DNA of 64,000 nt from Bartonella sp. JB63 (GCF_002022665.1 NZ_CP019788.1:558001-622000), one strand, 5' to 3'; counted from the first letter of the stretch, positions 52,127 through 63,375 are shown. Made by a program: numbers and translations. The notes: generated from the letters alone by a model not told the origin.

Positions 52127-54343
52127 TTACTTTATGTCCATAAATTTTGGAAACCAACTTTCGTAAGCATACGTAAGTTCAGTTATTGAAAGTGTTAATA
52201 CATCTTTTATGTCAAGCGCATCACCTTCGACTGTACCAAGCTCTATTAAGGAAACTGCGTTTGTTTGTGCAAGCATTTTAAGATTATCTATTGCATTAGG
52301 CTTGACTGCTAAAAGATAACGCCCCTGATCTTCACCAAAAAGTTCAGCGTGATGTGGTGATTGATTGCTTAATTCTGCTTTGATTCCTTTATCTGCTTTA
52401 ATTACCATTTCTGCAAGAGCAATGGCTAAACCTCCATCAGAAATATCATGGGCGGCGTGGACAAAACCACGATGGATAACATTGCGAACAAATTCGCCGT
52501 GTTTTTTTTCAAGGTATAAATCCACATGAGGTGGAGCGCCTGCATCAATTTTCAAAATGTCATGCATATAGACTGATTGCCCTAGATGTGATCCGCAAGG
52601 GCCAACTAAAATAATGATATCTCCATTTTGCATACCACTGATCGTAGCCATTTTTGACCAATCACAAAGCAGCCCAACACCTGCAATTGTAGGTGTAGGA
52701 AGAATTGCTTTTCCGTTAGTCTCATTATAAAGAGAAACATTTCCTGAAACGATTGGAAAGTCAAGTATTTTGCAAGCTTCACCTATGCCTTTGAGAGCTA
52801 AAACGAGCTGTCCCATAATTTCAGTTTTTTCAGGATTGCCAAAATTGAGGTTATCTGTAGCAGCGAGTGGTGTTGCGCCTGTAGTACTTATATTGCGCCA
52901 GCATTCTGCAACAGCTTGTTTTCCACCTTCATAAGGATCAGCTTCGCAATAACGAGGTGTTACATCGGTAGAAAAAGCAAGAGCACGTTTATCACTATTG
53001 CTTACACGGATAACACCTGCGTCACCTCCTGGTTTAATAAGACTATTCCCTTGGATTAGTGTATCATATTGTTCGTAAATCCAGCGACGTGAACTTTGAT
53101 TGGCAGAATTCAAAAGTGTAAGGAGTGCATTACCAAGATTATCAACTTTTTTAACTTCTTCTACTTTTAGAAGAGATTTTTTAAGGGGTTCTACCCAAGG
53201 ACGATCGTAGACAGGTGCTTCACTACCAAGTTCTTTAATTGGAAGATTTGCTACTTCTTTTCCTTTATGTAGCACACGAAAACGTAAATCATCAGTAGTT
53301 TTTCCGATAACAGAGAAGTGAAGGCCCCACTTATGAAAAATTTCTTCTGCTTGTTTTTCTAGCTCTGGTTTAAGTACCATGAGCATACGTTCTTGGCTTT
53401 CAGAGAGCATCATTTCATAAGCTGTCATATTATCTTCGAGAACTGGTACTTGATCAAGATTAAGTTCTATTCCCAGATTTCCCTTTGCGCCCATTTCAAC
53501 TGCGGAAGAAGTTAGTCCTGCAGCTCCCATATCTTGAATAGCAATAACGGCCCCTGATGCCATTAATTCTAAACAAGCTTCAAGAAGGCATTTTTCAGTA
53601 AAAGGGTCACCGACCTGAACAGTTGGACGTTTTTCGTCAATTGTAATTGTATTATCAAATTCAGTAGAAGCCATTGTTGCTCCACCGACACCGTCACGTC
53701 CTGTTTTAGCACCAAGATAAACAACAGGAAGTCCTACGCCTTGTGCCTTGGAATAAAAAATAGAATCTGTTTTTGCGATACCAGCTGCGAAGGCATTAAC
53801 AAGGATATTATCATTATAGCGTTTATCAAAGTTAACTTCTCCACCAACAGTTGGTATGCCAAAAGCATTACCATAACCACCAATCCCAGAAACAACACCA
53901 GAAACAAGATGTCGTGTTCTCGGATGATCAGGAGAGCCAAATCGTAATGCATTCATGGCTGCAATAGGGCGGGCACCCATCGTAAAAACATCACGTAAAA
54001 TGCCACCAACACCTGTTGCAGCACCTTGATAAGGCTCAATATAAGAAGGATGATTGTGGCTTTCCATTTTAAAAACTACGCATTGACCATTTCCAATGTC
54101 AACAACTCCAGCATTTTCTCCAGGTCCTTGAATGACAAATTTTCCTTTTGTTGGTAAGGTCTTAAGCCATTTTTTTGATGATTTATAAGAACAATGCTCA
54201 TTCCACATAGCAGAAAAAATTCCAAGCTCTGTAAATGTTGGTTCTCTACCAATCAACTCAAGAATACGTTGATATTCATCCGTTTTTAAGCCATGATTTG
54301 CAATTAATTCTGGTGTGATAGGAATATCATTGTGAAGGGTCAT
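52127..54343 (-). CDS. purL: Phosphoribosylformylglycinamidine synthase II (PurL)
   Basis: Large subunit of FGAM synthase, step four of purine synthesis, using ATP and ammonia delivered by PurQ. It has 738 residues, the small PurL type that needs PurS and PurQ, both encoded upstream. Visible blocks: [67 protein letters not shown], and [10 protein letters not shown] near the end. It starts at ATG 54343. purQ lies 421 bases upstream, an unusually wide gap inside a pur cluster; bolA follows 66 bases downstream. Confidence 0.98.
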   Translation of the reverse strand: MTLHNDIPITPELIANHGLKTDEYQRILELIGREPTFTELGIFSAMWNEHCSYKSSKKWLKTLPTKGKFVIQGPGENAGVVDIGNGQCVVFKMESHNHPSYIEPYQGAATGVGGILRDVFTMGARPIAAMNALRFGSPDHPRTRHLVSGVVSGIGGYGNAFGIPTVGGEVNFDKRYNDNILVNAFAAGIAKTDSIFYSKAQGVGLPVVYLGAKTGRDGVGGATMASTEFDNTITIDEKRPTVQVGDPFTEKCLLEACLELMASGAVIAIQDMGAAGLTSSAVEMGAKGNLGIELNLDQVPVLEDNMTAYEMMLSESQERMLMVLKPELEKQAEEIFHKWGLHFSVIGKTTDDLRFRVLHKGKEVANLPIKELGSEAPVYDRPWVEPLKKSLLKVEEVKKVDNLGNALLTLLNSANQSSRRWIYEQYDTLIQGNSLIKPGGDAGVIRVSNSDKRALAFSTDVTPRYCEADPYEGGKQAVAECWRNISTTGATPLAATDNLNFGNPEKTEIMGQLVLALKGIGEACKILDFPIVSGNVSLYNETNGKAILPTPTIAGVGLLCDWSKMATISGMQNGDIIILVGPCGSHLGQSVYMHDILKIDAGAPPHVDLYLEKKHGEFVRNVIHRGFVHAAHDISDGGLAIALAEMVIKADKGIKAELSNQSPHHAELFGEDQGRYLLAVKPNAIDNLKMLAQTNAVSLIELGTVEGDALDIKDVLTLSITELTYAYESWFPKFMDIK

Positions 54344-54764
54344 CAGTTTTTTGTTCCATTAAATTAATCAAAAATTATTAGCGTCTATTATTTTTACTCA
54401 GTAATAGAAATTTAAATTATTAGGTTTTTCATTTTTTGATAATAATTTTATCAAGAAATCATAAGGTAATATTTTAGCGAATTGCTTTTTAAATAAATTA
54501 ATAAAAATATGATTTTTTATTAAAATGTTATAAGATATTATTAAAGTGAAATAATAAATTAAGTAGAAATAAATTTCCTGAACAAAGTGACTTTTCATTT
54601 TCAGATCAACAACAATGTATAATTTAGAGTAATATGTTTCATTATGGTGGGCGAAAAAATATAATTAACAAGATTTATTTTATATATTTCTTTTATTTCT
54701 AGCTGTTCGGTACTGGCAGTGAATGTAAGAATAGCTAAGGAGTTTATGAAATATTTTTTTATAA
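54344..54764. other. Gap between purQ and purL
   Basis: 421 very AT-rich bases inside the purine cluster. A 66-codon ORF on the minus strand (54398-54598) is made of Phe/Tyr/Ile/Asn/Lys-rich codons as expected by chance in such DNA and has no family look. Some relatives have a small gene here; none is recognised. purL probably has its own promoter in this gap, or depends on readthrough. Confidence 0.4.
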
Positions 54765-55436
54765 TCATAAGTTTGCTAATTCTAAAACACTTTGAAAAAG
54801 CAAACGGCCATCAGTACCGCCATGCGCTGTTTCAATAAGATTTTCAGGATGAGGCATCATACCAAGTACATTACCAGCTTTATTGATAATGCCAGCTATA
54901 TCATTTATTGAACCATTGGGATTCTCACCTTTTGCATAACGGAAGACAATCTGCTTATTATCTTCCATTTGTTTTAATGTATTATTATCAACAAAATAGT
55001 TACCATCATGATGAGCAACAGGGCAGCGGATGATTTGCCCTTTTTTATAAAGCCGGGAAAATTTTGTTTCAGCATTGGTCACTTCAAGTTTTACTTCACG
55101 ACAAACAAATTTTAACGATGCATTACGCATCAGAACACCTGGCAATAATCCTGCTTCTAGCAAAATTTGAAAGCCATTACATATTCCTATGATTGTTATA
55201 CCCTGTTGCGCTTTTTGGCAAACGGCTTGCAAAACTGGTGTTCGTGCACCAATAGCACCACATCTTAAATAATCACCATAGGAAAAACCACCAGGAATAA
55301 CAATCATGTCCACATCTGGAATCGTTGTTTCTGTTTGCCAAATTTTTAATGGCTCAACACCTGTTATATGGTACAAAGCTGCAATCATGTCCTGATCGCG
55401 ATTTAACCCAGGTAATTGGATGATAGCAGTTTTCAT
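54765..55436 (-). CDS. purQ: Phosphoribosylformylglycinamidine synthase I, glutaminase (PurQ)
   Basis: Glutaminase subunit that supplies ammonia to PurL. It has 223 residues, a class I amidotransferase with the nucleophile Cys in [20 protein letters not shown] and the His/Glu pair in [27 protein letters not shown] is the family N-terminus. It starts at ATG 55436, 11 bases after the purS stop, so the two are cotranscribed. Confidence 0.97.
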   Translation of the reverse strand: MKTAIIQLPGLNRDQDMIAALYHITGVEPLKIWQTETTIPDVDMIVIPGGFSYGDYLRCGAIGARTPVLQAVCQKAQQGITIIGICNGFQILLEAGLLPGVLMRNASLKFVCREVKLEVTNAETKFSRLYKKGQIIRCPVAHHDGNYFVDNNTLKQMEDNKQIVFRYAKGENPNGSINDIAGIINKAGNVLGMMPHPENLIETAHGGTDGRLLFQSVLELANL

Positions 55437-55447
55437 GATTGGTTCAC

Positions 55448-55687
55448 TTAAAGAAGTTCTATTGCGTAATTTTCAATAACAGTATTTGCAAGCAATTGCT
55501 CACACATTTTTTCAAGTATTTGTCTTGCAGATTCAATAGGCATATCATCAAGGATAATGTCAAAGACTTTTCCTTGGCGAATAGATTTAATATTTGTAAA
55601 GGCTAAACTATTTAAGGCATTAGCTATTGCTTCTCCTTGTGGATCAAGAACACTGCTTTTTAGAGTAACTGTAACACGCGCTTTCAT
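55448..55687 (-). CDS. purS: Phosphoribosylformylglycinamidine synthase subunit PurS
   Basis: Small subunit that holds PurL and PurQ together and helps channel ammonia. It has 79 residues ([20 protein letters not shown], then [17 protein letters not shown] and [14 protein letters not shown]), a typical PurS. AGGAAAA precedes the ATG at 55687. It lies between purC and purQ on one strand. Its presence agrees with the short form of PurL. Confidence 0.96.
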   Translation of the reverse strand: MKARVTVTLKSSVLDPQGEAIANALNSLAFTNIKSIRQGKVFDIILDDMPIESARQILEKMCEQLLANTVIENYAIELL

Positions 55688-55764
55688 TTTTTTCCTATTT
55701 TAAAAATAACTCTTAAAGAATAGTAATTTATATAAAGTAAGATGAAATTGCACTGTTTTTCTTT

Positions 55765-56529
55765 TTATTTGACTAAGACTGGCCCACAGGGGCGTGGAGG
55801 TTCATTTTCGTTCATAATACCAAGACGTCTTGCAACATCTTGATAGGCATCAATGAGTCCACCCATATCACGACGAAAACGGTCTTTATCCAGCTTTTCT
55901 CGTGTTTGCATATCCCATAAACGAGAAGAATCAGGTGAAATTTCATCAGCAAGGACAATACGCATCGTTTCACCTATCCACAAACGACCAAATTCCATTT
56001 TAAAATCAACTAATTGGATACTAACGCCTGCAAAAAGACCAGAGAGAAAATCATTAATACGAAATGAAAGTTGCATAATATCTTCTACTTCTTGTGGAGT
56101 GGCCCACCCAAAGGCAACGATATGTTCTTCTGTCACCATTGGATCATCAAGAGCGTCATTTTTATAATAAAACTCAATGATAGATTGTGGAAGAGCTGTT
56201 CCTTCTTCTAATCCTAAACGCTTAGAGAAGGAACCTGCAGCGATATTACGCACAACAACTTCTAATGGAATAATTTCAACTGCTTTTATAAGTTGTTCGC
56301 GCATATTGATACGTTTAATAAAATGTGTTGGGATTCCTAAACGACCAAGCTGAGTAAAAATATATTCTGAAATACGATTATTTAGGACTCCTTTGCCATC
56401 GATGATTTCATGCTTTTTTGCGTTAAATGCAGTTGCATCATCTTTAAAAAATTGAATATAAGTCCCTGGTTCAGGCCCTTCATATAGAATTTTGGCCTTT
56501 CCTTCGTAAATTCGGTGGCGACGGTTCAT
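55765..56529 (-). CDS. purC: SAICAR synthase (PurC)
   Basis: Phosphoribosylaminoimidazole-succinocarboxamide synthase, joining CAIR and aspartate with ATP. It has 254 residues beginning [20 protein letters not shown], with [18 protein letters not shown], the HFIKR block, [15 protein letters not shown] [15 protein letters not shown] and [10 protein letters not shown]. The second of two adjacent ATG codons (56529) is chosen, as AGAGAA is better spaced to it. purS follows 77 bases downstream, and the hydrolase gene lies upstream. Confidence 0.97.
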   Translation of the reverse strand: MNRRHRIYEGKAKILYEGPEPGTYIQFFKDDATAFNAKKHEIIDGKGVLNNRISEYIFTQLGRLGIPTHFIKRINMREQLIKAVEIIPLEVVVRNIAAGSFSKRLGLEEGTALPQSIIEFYYKNDALDDPMVTEEHIVAFGWATPQEVEDIMQLSFRINDFLSGLFAGVSIQLVDFKMEFGRLWIGETMRIVLADEISPDSSRLWDMQTREKLDKDRFRRDMGGLIDAYQDVARRLGIMNENEPPRPCGPVLVK

Positions 56530-56669
56530 CATATTTCTCTATTCGTTTAGAGGTATCAAATGTTATTATTAAGAATTAACATTATCCTAATTGGCAAAAA
56601 TTCTCAATGATTGCTATAATATTTTATAGTGAAATAAAGTTATAATTTTCCTGAGATTGTTATATTAAC

Positions 56670-57218
56670 TCAAAGTTTTGCAAGGAAATGGGAAAGAATT
56701 ATGAGTCCTTCTGGCCAAGGTCCGTGCCCGGATTCTACATTAATATGACCAGACTGTCCAGCATCAACGAAGAGTGCACCCCAGTTATGAGCAAGTTTTT
56801 CTGCTACTGAAAATTGACAAAATTCATCATTACGACTAGCTACAACTACTGAAGGGAAAGGTAAACTTTTACGGTGATATGGGCCAAATGTCATCAAGTG
56901 TTTGGGACGTATTTTTTCATTCTCTATATCCGGTGGAGCAACAAAGAAAGCACCATAAATTTTCTCTGCGTTGTGTGTAGTTGCACGAATAGCTGTTGGA
57001 ATTCCTAACGAATGAGCTATAATAACAATAGGTTTATTAGCCTGTCTAATAGCAGTTTCAACAGCATTAACCCATTCTTTACACATAGGTTTTGACCTGT
57101 GAGCTTGTTGTACGCGGCGGGCAGTAGATAATTTTTGTTCCCAGCGTGTTTGCCAATGATCGGGACCAGATCCTTTATAGCCGGGAATAATCAAAATATC
57201 GAGTTGGTTTGCTTTCAT
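56670..57218 (-). CDS. RBBP9/YdeN-type alpha/beta-hydrolase
   Basis: Predicted serine hydrolase, 182 residues, of the RBBP9/YdeN family, whose members hydrolyse small esters; the natural substrate is unknown. Motifs: the oxyanion-like N-terminus LIIPGYKGSGPDHWQTRWEQ, the nucleophile elbow IVIIAHSLGIPTAIRA (Ser), the Asp in ASRNDEFC and the His in AGQSGHINVESG. The ATG at 57218 is used since it comes ten bases after the purB stop and begins MKANQLDILIIPG; the longer upstream frame overlaps purB. It sits between purB and purC in relatives too, possibly just a passenger of the pur operon. Confidence 0.85.
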   Translation of the reverse strand: MKANQLDILIIPGYKGSGPDHWQTRWEQKLSTARRVQQAHRSKPMCKEWVNAVETAIRQANKPIVIIAHSLGIPTAIRATTHNAEKIYGAFFVAPPDIENEKIRPKHLMTFGPYHRKSLPFPSVVVASRNDEFCQFSVAEKLAHNWGALFVDAGQSGHINVESGHGPWPEGLIILSHFLAKL

Positions 57219-57228
57219 GAACTTTTTT

Positions 57229-58530
57229 CTATCCAAAGACCCGTTTAAAAATTGTATCAACATGTTTGGTGTGATAGGAAAGATCAAATTTTTCACGAAG
57301 TTCTGCTTCACTTAAAACTTTTGAAACATCTTGATCATTTAACAATTCTTCTAAAAAATCTTTCCCTTGTTCCCAAACCTTCATAGCGTTGCGTTGTACA
57401 ATTCGATACGCATCTTCACGACTAGTGCCAGCTTGTGTAAGAGCTAAAAGTACACGCTGTGAATGAACAAGGCCACAAAATTTATTGAGATTCTTTTTCA
57501 TATTTTCTGGATAAACAATTAAGTTTTCAATTACAGATGTTAGACGGGTAAGAGCAAAATCGAGTGTAATAGTCGCATCAGGACCAATATAACGTTCAAC
57601 AGATGAATGAGAAATATCACGTTCATGCCAAAGTGCTACATTTTCCATCGCAGGTACCACGAATGCGCGTACTATACGGGCTAATCCAGTTAAATTTTCT
57701 GTTAAAACCGGATTACGTTTATGAGGCATTGCCGATGAGCCTTTCTGTCCAGAAGAAAAATATTCTTCTACTTCAAGAACTTCTGTTCGTTGCAAATGAC
57801 GTATTTCTATAGCTAATCTTTCAATAGATGAAGCAATAATACCAAGTGTTGTAAAAAACATAGCATGACGATCACGTGGTATAACTTGAGTAGAAATAGT
57901 TTCAATATTCATACCCAATGCTTTTGCTACATGTTTTTCAACACGTGGATCAATATTAGCAAAAGTTCCAACAGCTCCAGAGATAGAACAGGTGGAAATT
58001 TCTTCTCGCGCAATGAGCAAACGTTTGCGACAACGAGCAAATTCAGCGTATGCAAAAGCAAATTTGACTCCAAATGTCGTAGGTTCAGCATGAATACCAT
58101 GACTACGCCCAATAGTTATCGTTTCTTTATGTTCAAAGGCACGATTTTTTAGTGCTTCAAGAAGATGATCCATATCTTGTAGAAGAATATCAGTAGCGCG
58201 CATTAATTGAACATTGAGTGTTGTATCTAATATATCTGACGATGTCATGCCTTGATGAATAAAACGAGATTCTGGTCCAATAAATTCAGCCAAATGAGTT
58301 AGAAATGCTATAACATCATGCTTAGTGATTGACTCAATTTCATTAATACGATTCACATCAAATTTAGCAATTGCACCTTTTTCCCAGATAATTTTAGCTG
58401 CTTCTTTAGAAATAATACCAAGCTGAGCCATTGCATCACAAGCATGTGCTTCAATTTCAAACCAAATACGATATTTGGTTTCTGGTGACCATATTGCCAC
58501 CATTTCAGGACGAGAATAACGCGTAATCAT
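57229..58530 (-). CDS. purB: Adenylosuccinate lyase
   Basis: Two steps of purine synthesis: splits SAICAR to AICAR, and adenylosuccinate to AMP, releasing fumarate. It has 433 residues. Motifs: TSSDILDTTLNVQ, the His of GRSHGIHAEPTTFG and the signature SSAMPHKRNPVLTENLTG. The start is the ATG at 58530 (MITRYSRPEMVAIWSPE), with AAAGGA before it; the open frame upstream overlaps rpe and is not coding. It lies ten bases after rpe and ten bases before the hydrolase gene, a tight operon. Confidence 0.98.
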   Translation of the reverse strand: MITRYSRPEMVAIWSPETKYRIWFEIEAHACDAMAQLGIISKEAAKIIWEKGAIAKFDVNRINEIESITKHDVIAFLTHLAEFIGPESRFIHQGMTSSDILDTTLNVQLMRATDILLQDMDHLLEALKNRAFEHKETITIGRSHGIHAEPTTFGVKFAFAYAEFARCRKRLLIAREEISTCSISGAVGTFANIDPRVEKHVAKALGMNIETISTQVIPRDRHAMFFTTLGIIASSIERLAIEIRHLQRTEVLEVEEYFSSGQKGSSAMPHKRNPVLTENLTGLARIVRAFVVPAMENVALWHERDISHSSVERYIGPDATITLDFALTRLTSVIENLIVYPENMKKNLNKFCGLVHSQRVLLALTQAGTSREDAYRIVQRNAMKVWEQGKDFLEELLNDQDVSKVLSEAELREKFDLSYHTKHVDTIFKRVFG

Positions 58531-58540
58531 GATTTTTCCT

Positions 58541-59215
58541 TTATTGTGAGAGAATTGCAGCTTGGCGCAGTGCATTAATACGTGTTTTGTAAAGATTTTT
58601 ATTACCATTTTTATAAATTGCGGAGCCTGATACAAATACATTTGCACCTGCTTTTGCAGTTTTTCCAATTGTATGAATGGTAATGCCACCATCAACTTCA
58701 AGATCAATAGGACGATTGGCAACCATATCTTTTATTCGTTTGATTTTATTTTCCATTTCTGGAATAAAACTTTGTCCACCAAACCCCGGGTTAACTGTCA
58801 TGATAAGGATAAGATCCAATTGATCCAGCAAATATTCAAGTATATGTTCTGATGTGCTTGGATTCACTGCAATTCCAGCTTTTTTCCCCATTGTTTTGAT
58901 TATTTGCAACGAACGATGAAGATGAGTACTTGCTTCTGCATGAATGGTTATAATATCTGAACCAGCTTTCGCAAAAGCTTCAATATAAGGATCTACAGGT
59001 GCTATCATAAGGTGAACGTCAAATATTGCTTTTGTTAGTGGACGTAGAGCTTTAACAACATCTGGCCCAAAAGTGATATTAGGGACAAAATGACCATCCA
59101 TGATATCAAGATGAATCCAATCTGCGCCAGAATCAATAACATCAGATAATTCTTGACCGAGTTTAGAAAAATCAGAAGCTAAGAGTGAAGGGGCAATAAG
59201 ATGAGAACGGGACAT
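58541..59215 (-). CDS. rpe: Ribulose-phosphate 3-epimerase
   Basis: Interconverts ribulose 5-phosphate and xylulose 5-phosphate in the pentose phosphate pathway, which feeds purine synthesis with ribose 5-phosphate. It has 224 residues, a TIM barrel with IAPSLLASDFSKLGQEL, the metal ligands in WIHLDIMDGHFVPNITFGP and FDVHLMIA, the MTVNPGFGGQSF block and the phosphate-binding VDGGIT. A strong AAGGAG is well spaced before the ATG at 59215. It is the first gene of the rpe-purB-hydrolase unit and divergent from the flavin reductase gene. Confidence 0.97.
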   Translation of the reverse strand: MSRSHLIAPSLLASDFSKLGQELSDVIDSGADWIHLDIMDGHFVPNITFGPDVVKALRPLTKAIFDVHLMIAPVDPYIEAFAKAGSDIITIHAEASTHLHRSLQIIKTMGKKAGIAVNPSTSEHILEYLLDQLDLILIMTVNPGFGGQSFIPEMENKIKRIKDMVANRPIDLEVDGGITIHTIGKTAKAGANVFVSGSAIYKNGNKNLYKTRINALRQAAILSQ

Positions 59216-59371
59216 TAAGATCTCCTTAGTTGATCTTTTTTAGCATGTAATTTTATATGATAAAATATACATTTGTATTGTTCATGTATGATATTAAGAA
59301 GATAATAGTGTATAAAAAAGAAAATTTTGAAATATATTTTGAAATTTAAAAAACTATATAAGTCAAAAATT

Positions 59372-59911
59372 ATGTCTAAGCATAAAACAAATTTAACATC
59401 TAAACCTCAATCAATAGTTCCTGTTTCGTCTCAAGAGTATCGCGATACTATGAGGCATTTTGCAGGAGCTGTGCATATTGTAACAACAGATGGTATTAAG
59501 GGAAGACGTGGGGTGACAATTTCAGCTTGTTGTTCGCTATCAGATGATCCTCCAACACTTCTTGTTTGTTTAATGCGTTATAATATTGAAAATAAGCTAT
59601 TTATGGAAAACGGAAATTTTTGTGTCAATAGTTTAACAGGAAAACATCGTTCATTAGCCGATGTCTTTTCTGGACGCTGTGGTTTTACACAAATGGAACG
59701 CTTCGCTAAAGCTAAATGGGGTGTTTTGCAAACTGGTGCTCCCAGTTTATCAGATGCTTTGGCTTCGCTTGATTGTAACTTGATTGGCTGGCATGAATAT
59801 GCAACGCATTATATTTTGATTGGTGAAGTTGTTGCTATAAATCAAAATCAAGAAAAAGACGCTTTATTGTATTTTAATCGTGATTATCATACGTTATATT
59901 TACCCTCGTAA
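59372..59911 (+). CDS. Flavin reductase-like protein
   Basis: Member of the flavin-reductase domain family (RutF/HpaC-like), 179 residues, that would reduce FMN/FAD with NAD(P)H for a partner oxygenase or bind flavin. Features: TMRHFAGAVHIVTTDGIKGR, GVTISACCSLSDDPPTLLV, and the FCVNSLTGKHRSLADVFSGR block typical of the family. The ATG at 59372 (MSKHKTNL) is chosen as the likely start; the frame opens 15 codons earlier. It is divergent from rpe. The partner is unknown; the monooxygenase at 38.8 kb carries its own NAD(P)H chemistry. Confidence 0.85.
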   Translation: MSKHKTNLTSKPQSIVPVSSQEYRDTMRHFAGAVHIVTTDGIKGRRGVTISACCSLSDDPPTLLVCLMRYNIENKLFMENGNFCVNSLTGKHRSLADVFSGRCGFTQMERFAKAKWGVLQTGAPSLSDALASLDCNLIGWHEYATHYILIGEVVAINQNQEKDALLYFNRDYHTLYLPS

Positions 59912-60192
59912 GCATATTAGTTTGTAAGTATTAGCAATTTCTCATTAGCACATTTAATATTTCAATTGGGTGCTTGGCTTAATTATCAAGGATAAGAAGT
60001 CTTTTCTAAATATTTAACTCTAAGGGATCAAATAAAAATAGCATGATTATACTCATGTATTCAGAATATTTAAGGCTAAACATATAATCAAATTGTGTGA
60101 TCATGGTCAACAGAGAATTTTATTTTTCTAATATTTATAAGGATAGGATAAGCACTGATTTATATCATAATTAATATTAACCAAATATCTTT

Positions 60193-60498
60193 TTATGCAG
60201 TATGTTTGTCAACAATATTAGATTCTACAACAATGCCTGTTGATCCACCAATAAGAACCAAATGTTCTTGATTGTCTCGACGTATTAAAACGAGACGATG
60301 TGTACGATCAATAGAGATTACATCACATATAGCTAATCGTGGCTGATATTTACTGTTAGTTCTAAATTTTATTTTATTTAAGTTAGTTAAAAGCTTAATA
60401 ACTATAGCGATTGCTAAAATTATAATCATAAGATACAAAAAATTAATCATTATTTGCACCGTTGGCACACCTATATAGTTTGATAACCAACCTTTCAT
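60193..60498 (-). CDS. FliO-like membrane protein
   Basis: A 101-residue protein with one membrane helix at about residues 16-40 (MINFLYLMIIILAIAIVIKL) and a short cytoplasmic beta domain (LAICDVISIDRTHRLVLIRR, HLVLIGGSTGIVVESNI) that matches the FliO/MopB layout. FliO helps assemble the FliPQR export gate of flagella, but this one stands alone next to cckA, with no other flagellar gene in view. An AGGAGG ribosome site stands six bases before the ATG. A perfect palindrome lies just upstream (60519-60538). Its role outside a flagellar cluster is uncertain. Confidence 0.75.
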   Translation of the reverse strand: MKGWLSNYIGVPTVQIMINFLYLMIIILAIAIVIKLLTNLNKIKFRTNSKYQPRLAICDVISIDRTHRLVLIRRDNQEHLVLIGGSTGIVVESNIVDKHTA

Positions 60499-60518
60499 AT
60501 TATTCCTCCTAAAATATT

Positions 60519-60538
60519 AAATAATAGATCTATTATTT
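60519..60538. repeat. Perfect 20-base palindrome upstream of FliO-like gene
   Basis: The ten bases AAATAATAGA are followed directly by their reverse complement TCTATTATTT. It stands about 20 bases before the start of the FliO-like gene (ribosome site at 60505-60510) and about 190 bases before cckA. It may be an operator for the divergent pair, or a hairpin in the leader. Confidence 0.5.
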
Positions 60539-60729
60539 TTCATTTATAATATTCTAAAATAACTTAGACTTAAAAAGTTACATTATAAAACATAGTATTT
60601 TTGTATCAATGATTTATAGAGCTATAATATAACATATTTATGCTTACGAAAAGATTATGGCGTACATGTAAATTATAGAAAAAATAAAAGCACTTTATGA
60701 CATAAAAATAGTCATAATTGAGGTAGAAA

Positions 60730-63279
60730 ATGAATAAAAGTTTTGAGAATATTAATAAATTCTTGTCTAATTCTATACGCTGGGAAATTATAATTGGAAG
60801 TACTATTTTAACAATAGTTTTTTTGTTCATTATTGGATTGGTAGGTATTTCTTATCCGCAAAACTATTTCTATAAAGCTACTTTGATATTGCTTTTGGTT
60901 TTAGCTATTATAGGCATTATAGCGCTTTTTTCGTTAGGAACAGGTATTTTCAAATATAGTGTTATGCAATTGTATAAAGATTTAAATTTTAAAATTTTTA
61001 ATGAGATGGATGATGTAATTATAGTCTCTGATTTATCTGGCTTTGTTTATTATTCTAATAAAAATTATCAAAAAATTTTCACTTATAGGCCTGAGGCTTC
61101 TTGTTATGTAGTTATTGCTGATCTTCCAAATGCTGGCGCACTTTTATACCGTTTAAAAGTCGCAGCATTAGGTGGTTTTCCAGCTCAAGAAGTATTAGAA
61201 ATTGATCGATCAATTTTTATCGATTCAAAACAGAAAAATTCTATTTGGTATAATATTTCTATTAATCCTATGGTTAAGAAAAGAAAAAAGTTTTTATTTT
61301 GGCGTATCACAGATATTTCTCATTTACAGCAATATCGGTATAATGAAAATTTTTTCTTGAATTCACAAGAAGCTATCAATCACTTAGATCAAGCTCCTAT
61401 TGGATTTTTATCTGTGAATGCACAGGGAATAATTATTTATTTTAATACTATTTTTGCTAAATGGTTTTTAATCGATTTAGCGAATTTTACTGTTGGACAA
61501 TATAGTTTTGATCAATTATTTCATTCCGCTGGGAATAATGGTACATGGAGTGACATTTATTCCAACAATAATAAACATCAAAATTCAAATTGCACGATAC
61601 CCTATACATTCTCTTTATGTTTGATTTCAGAAAATGGCAATAAAAAAATATTCGATTGTTTTATGTATGCTTCTTCTCTTGTAGAGGATGAAGCTATTTA
61701 TCGCATTATTATGGTGCCACAGAAAATAGAGAAGAGTGAAACTTATAACCAATCAAAATTACCAAACATATTAACCGAGTATTTTAATGTAAGCCCTTTT
61801 GCGATAGCAATAGTTACTCAAAAAGGACGATTTGTGTACGCAAATAATGCTTTTTTGTTGCTCACAGGGAAATCTAGTAAAGTTGTTAGCCTTTATGATA
61901 TTATACCTCATTGTGATCATGTACAGTTAGAATTTGTATTTCAACAGATTACAACAAATAAAAATTATCCAGCTCCAATAGAAACGGTATTAAAAAGTGA
62001 TAAAAAACGCTGTTTGCGTCTTTACACTATGCCCATAACATTACACTATGATAATAGATTACAAGATTTGATAATTGTATCTGGGGTAGAAATAACAAAA
62101 CAAAAAATGCTTGAAGATAAAATGATACAGAGCCAAAAAATGCAAGCTGTCGGACAGTTAGCTGGTGGTATTGCTCATGATTTTAATAATGTTTTAACAG
62201 CAATTTTAATGTCATGTGATTTTCTTTTAAATACACATCGCAGTTCTGATCCAGCACATGCTGATCTTATCAATATCAAAAATAACGCTAATCGTGCTGC
62301 TGCACTTGTACAACAATTATTAGCTTTTTCTAGAAAGCAAACACTTCGACCTGAAAAAATTGATTTTACAGAACTTTTATCAGATATACGCAATCTTATT
62401 TTACCTCTTTTAGGGAATAATATTCAGTTAAAAATTATTCATGGAAGAGACTTGTGGGATGTTAAAGTTGACCAAGCATCTTTTCAGCGTGTTATTATGA
62501 ATTTGGTGATCAATGCACGTGATTCTATGCTTGATGGAGGGATAGTAACAATTACAACAAATAATATTACAAAACAGCAAAGTGCAGAATTTGATTATAA
62601 TGGTTTTGTTATTGGTGAATACGTGCAGTTGACCATCTCAGATACAGGAACCGGTATATCTGCTGTTATACAAGAAAAAATGTTTGAACCATTTTTTACT
62701 ACAAAAGAAGTTGGTAAAGGTACAGGGCTTGGCTTATCAATGGTTTATGGTATTGTCAAACAGACAGGTGGGTATATTTATTGTGATAGTCAAGAAGGAG
62801 AAGGAACAACATTTCGCATTTTTCTACCACGATATATTTCTGATACGAGTAGTGAAATTTCTCAACAGATTGAAAAAGTAGAAGAACAGGAAAAAAATAC
62901 AGATTTAACAGGCTCTGCGACTGTTTTATTGGTTGAAGATGAAGATTCTGTAAGAATGAGTAGTGTGAGAGCTCTTCAAATGAGAGGATATAGGGTTTTA
63001 GAGGCTGCAAGCGGAATGGAAGCGCTTGCTATACTTGAAGAAAATAGAGGTGTTGTTGATATTATTGTTTCTGACGTAGTTATGCCAGAGATGGATGGGC
63101 CTACTTTACTTATAGAGGCGCGCAAAAATTATCCTGATATAAAAATTATTTTTGTTTCTGGATATACAAAAGATGCTTTTACTAAAAAGCTTCCAGAAGA
63201 TGCTGTTTTTGGGTTTTTATCTAAACCATTTACACTTAAACAGTTAGCATTAACAGTTAAAGAAACCCTGGTACAGTAG
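60730..63279 (+). CDS. cckA: Hybrid histidine kinase CckA
   Basis: Cell-cycle sensor kinase/phosphatase that, through ChpT, phosphorylates CtrA and CpdR. It has 849 residues: two membrane helices (about residues 18-42 and 50-73), a PAS region ([20 protein letters not shown] and a second [19 protein letters not shown]), the HisKA domain with His483 in [18 protein letters not shown], the HATPase N- and G-boxes ([38 protein letters not shown]), and a C-terminal receiver with Asp782 ([15 protein letters not shown]) and the Lys in FLSKPF. GAGGT lies before the ATG. The domain plan and motifs are those of rhizobial CckA. It is divergent from the FliO-like gene and convergent with purN. Confidence 0.95.
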   Translation: MNKSFENINKFLSNSIRWEIIIGSTILTIVFLFIIGLVGISYPQNYFYKATLILLLVLAIIGIIALFSLGTGIFKYSVMQLYKDLNFKIFNEMDDVIIVSDLSGFVYYSNKNYQKIFTYRPEASCYVVIADLPNAGALLYRLKVAALGGFPAQEVLEIDRSIFIDSKQKNSIWYNISINPMVKKRKKFLFWRITDISHLQQYRYNENFFLNSQEAINHLDQAPIGFLSVNAQGIIIYFNTIFAKWFLIDLANFTVGQYSFDQLFHSAGNNGTWSDIYSNNNKHQNSNCTIPYTFSLCLISENGNKKIFDCFMYASSLVEDEAIYRIIMVPQKIEKSETYNQSKLPNILTEYFNVSPFAIAIVTQKGRFVYANNAFLLLTGKSSKVVSLYDIIPHCDHVQLEFVFQQITTNKNYPAPIETVLKSDKKRCLRLYTMPITLHYDNRLQDLIIVSGVEITKQKMLEDKMIQSQKMQAVGQLAGGIAHDFNNVLTAILMSCDFLLNTHRSSDPAHADLINIKNNANRAAALVQQLLAFSRKQTLRPEKIDFTELLSDIRNLILPLLGNNIQLKIIHGRDLWDVKVDQASFQRVIMNLVINARDSMLDGGIVTITTNNITKQQSAEFDYNGFVIGEYVQLTISDTGTGISAVIQEKMFEPFFTTKEVGKGTGLGLSMVYGIVKQTGGYIYCDSQEGEGTTFRIFLPRYISDTSSEISQQIEKVEEQEKNTDLTGSATVLLVEDEDSVRMSSVRALQMRGYRVLEAASGMEALAILEENRGVVDIIVSDVVMPEMDGPTLLIEARKNYPDIKIIFVSGYTKDAFTKKLPEDAVFGFLSKPFTLKQLALTVKETLVQ

Positions 63280-63375
63280 AATAGAGTATTTTTATATTTT
63301 TTATTTTAAGCTATACATTTAAATCAAATAAAACAAAAGTATTTAAATGAATGCTGCATTATAAAAAATTTTAGT

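Noticed and set aside
54398..54598. 66-codon minus-strand ORF between purQ and purL
   Set aside because: Composition (Phe, Tyr, Ile, Asn, Lys) is what AT-rich non-coding DNA gives; no start signal.
57229..58722. PurB of 497 residues starting at 58722
   Set aside because: The first 64 codons overlap rpe and do not resemble PurB; the ATG at 58530 has AAAGGA and the family N-terminus.
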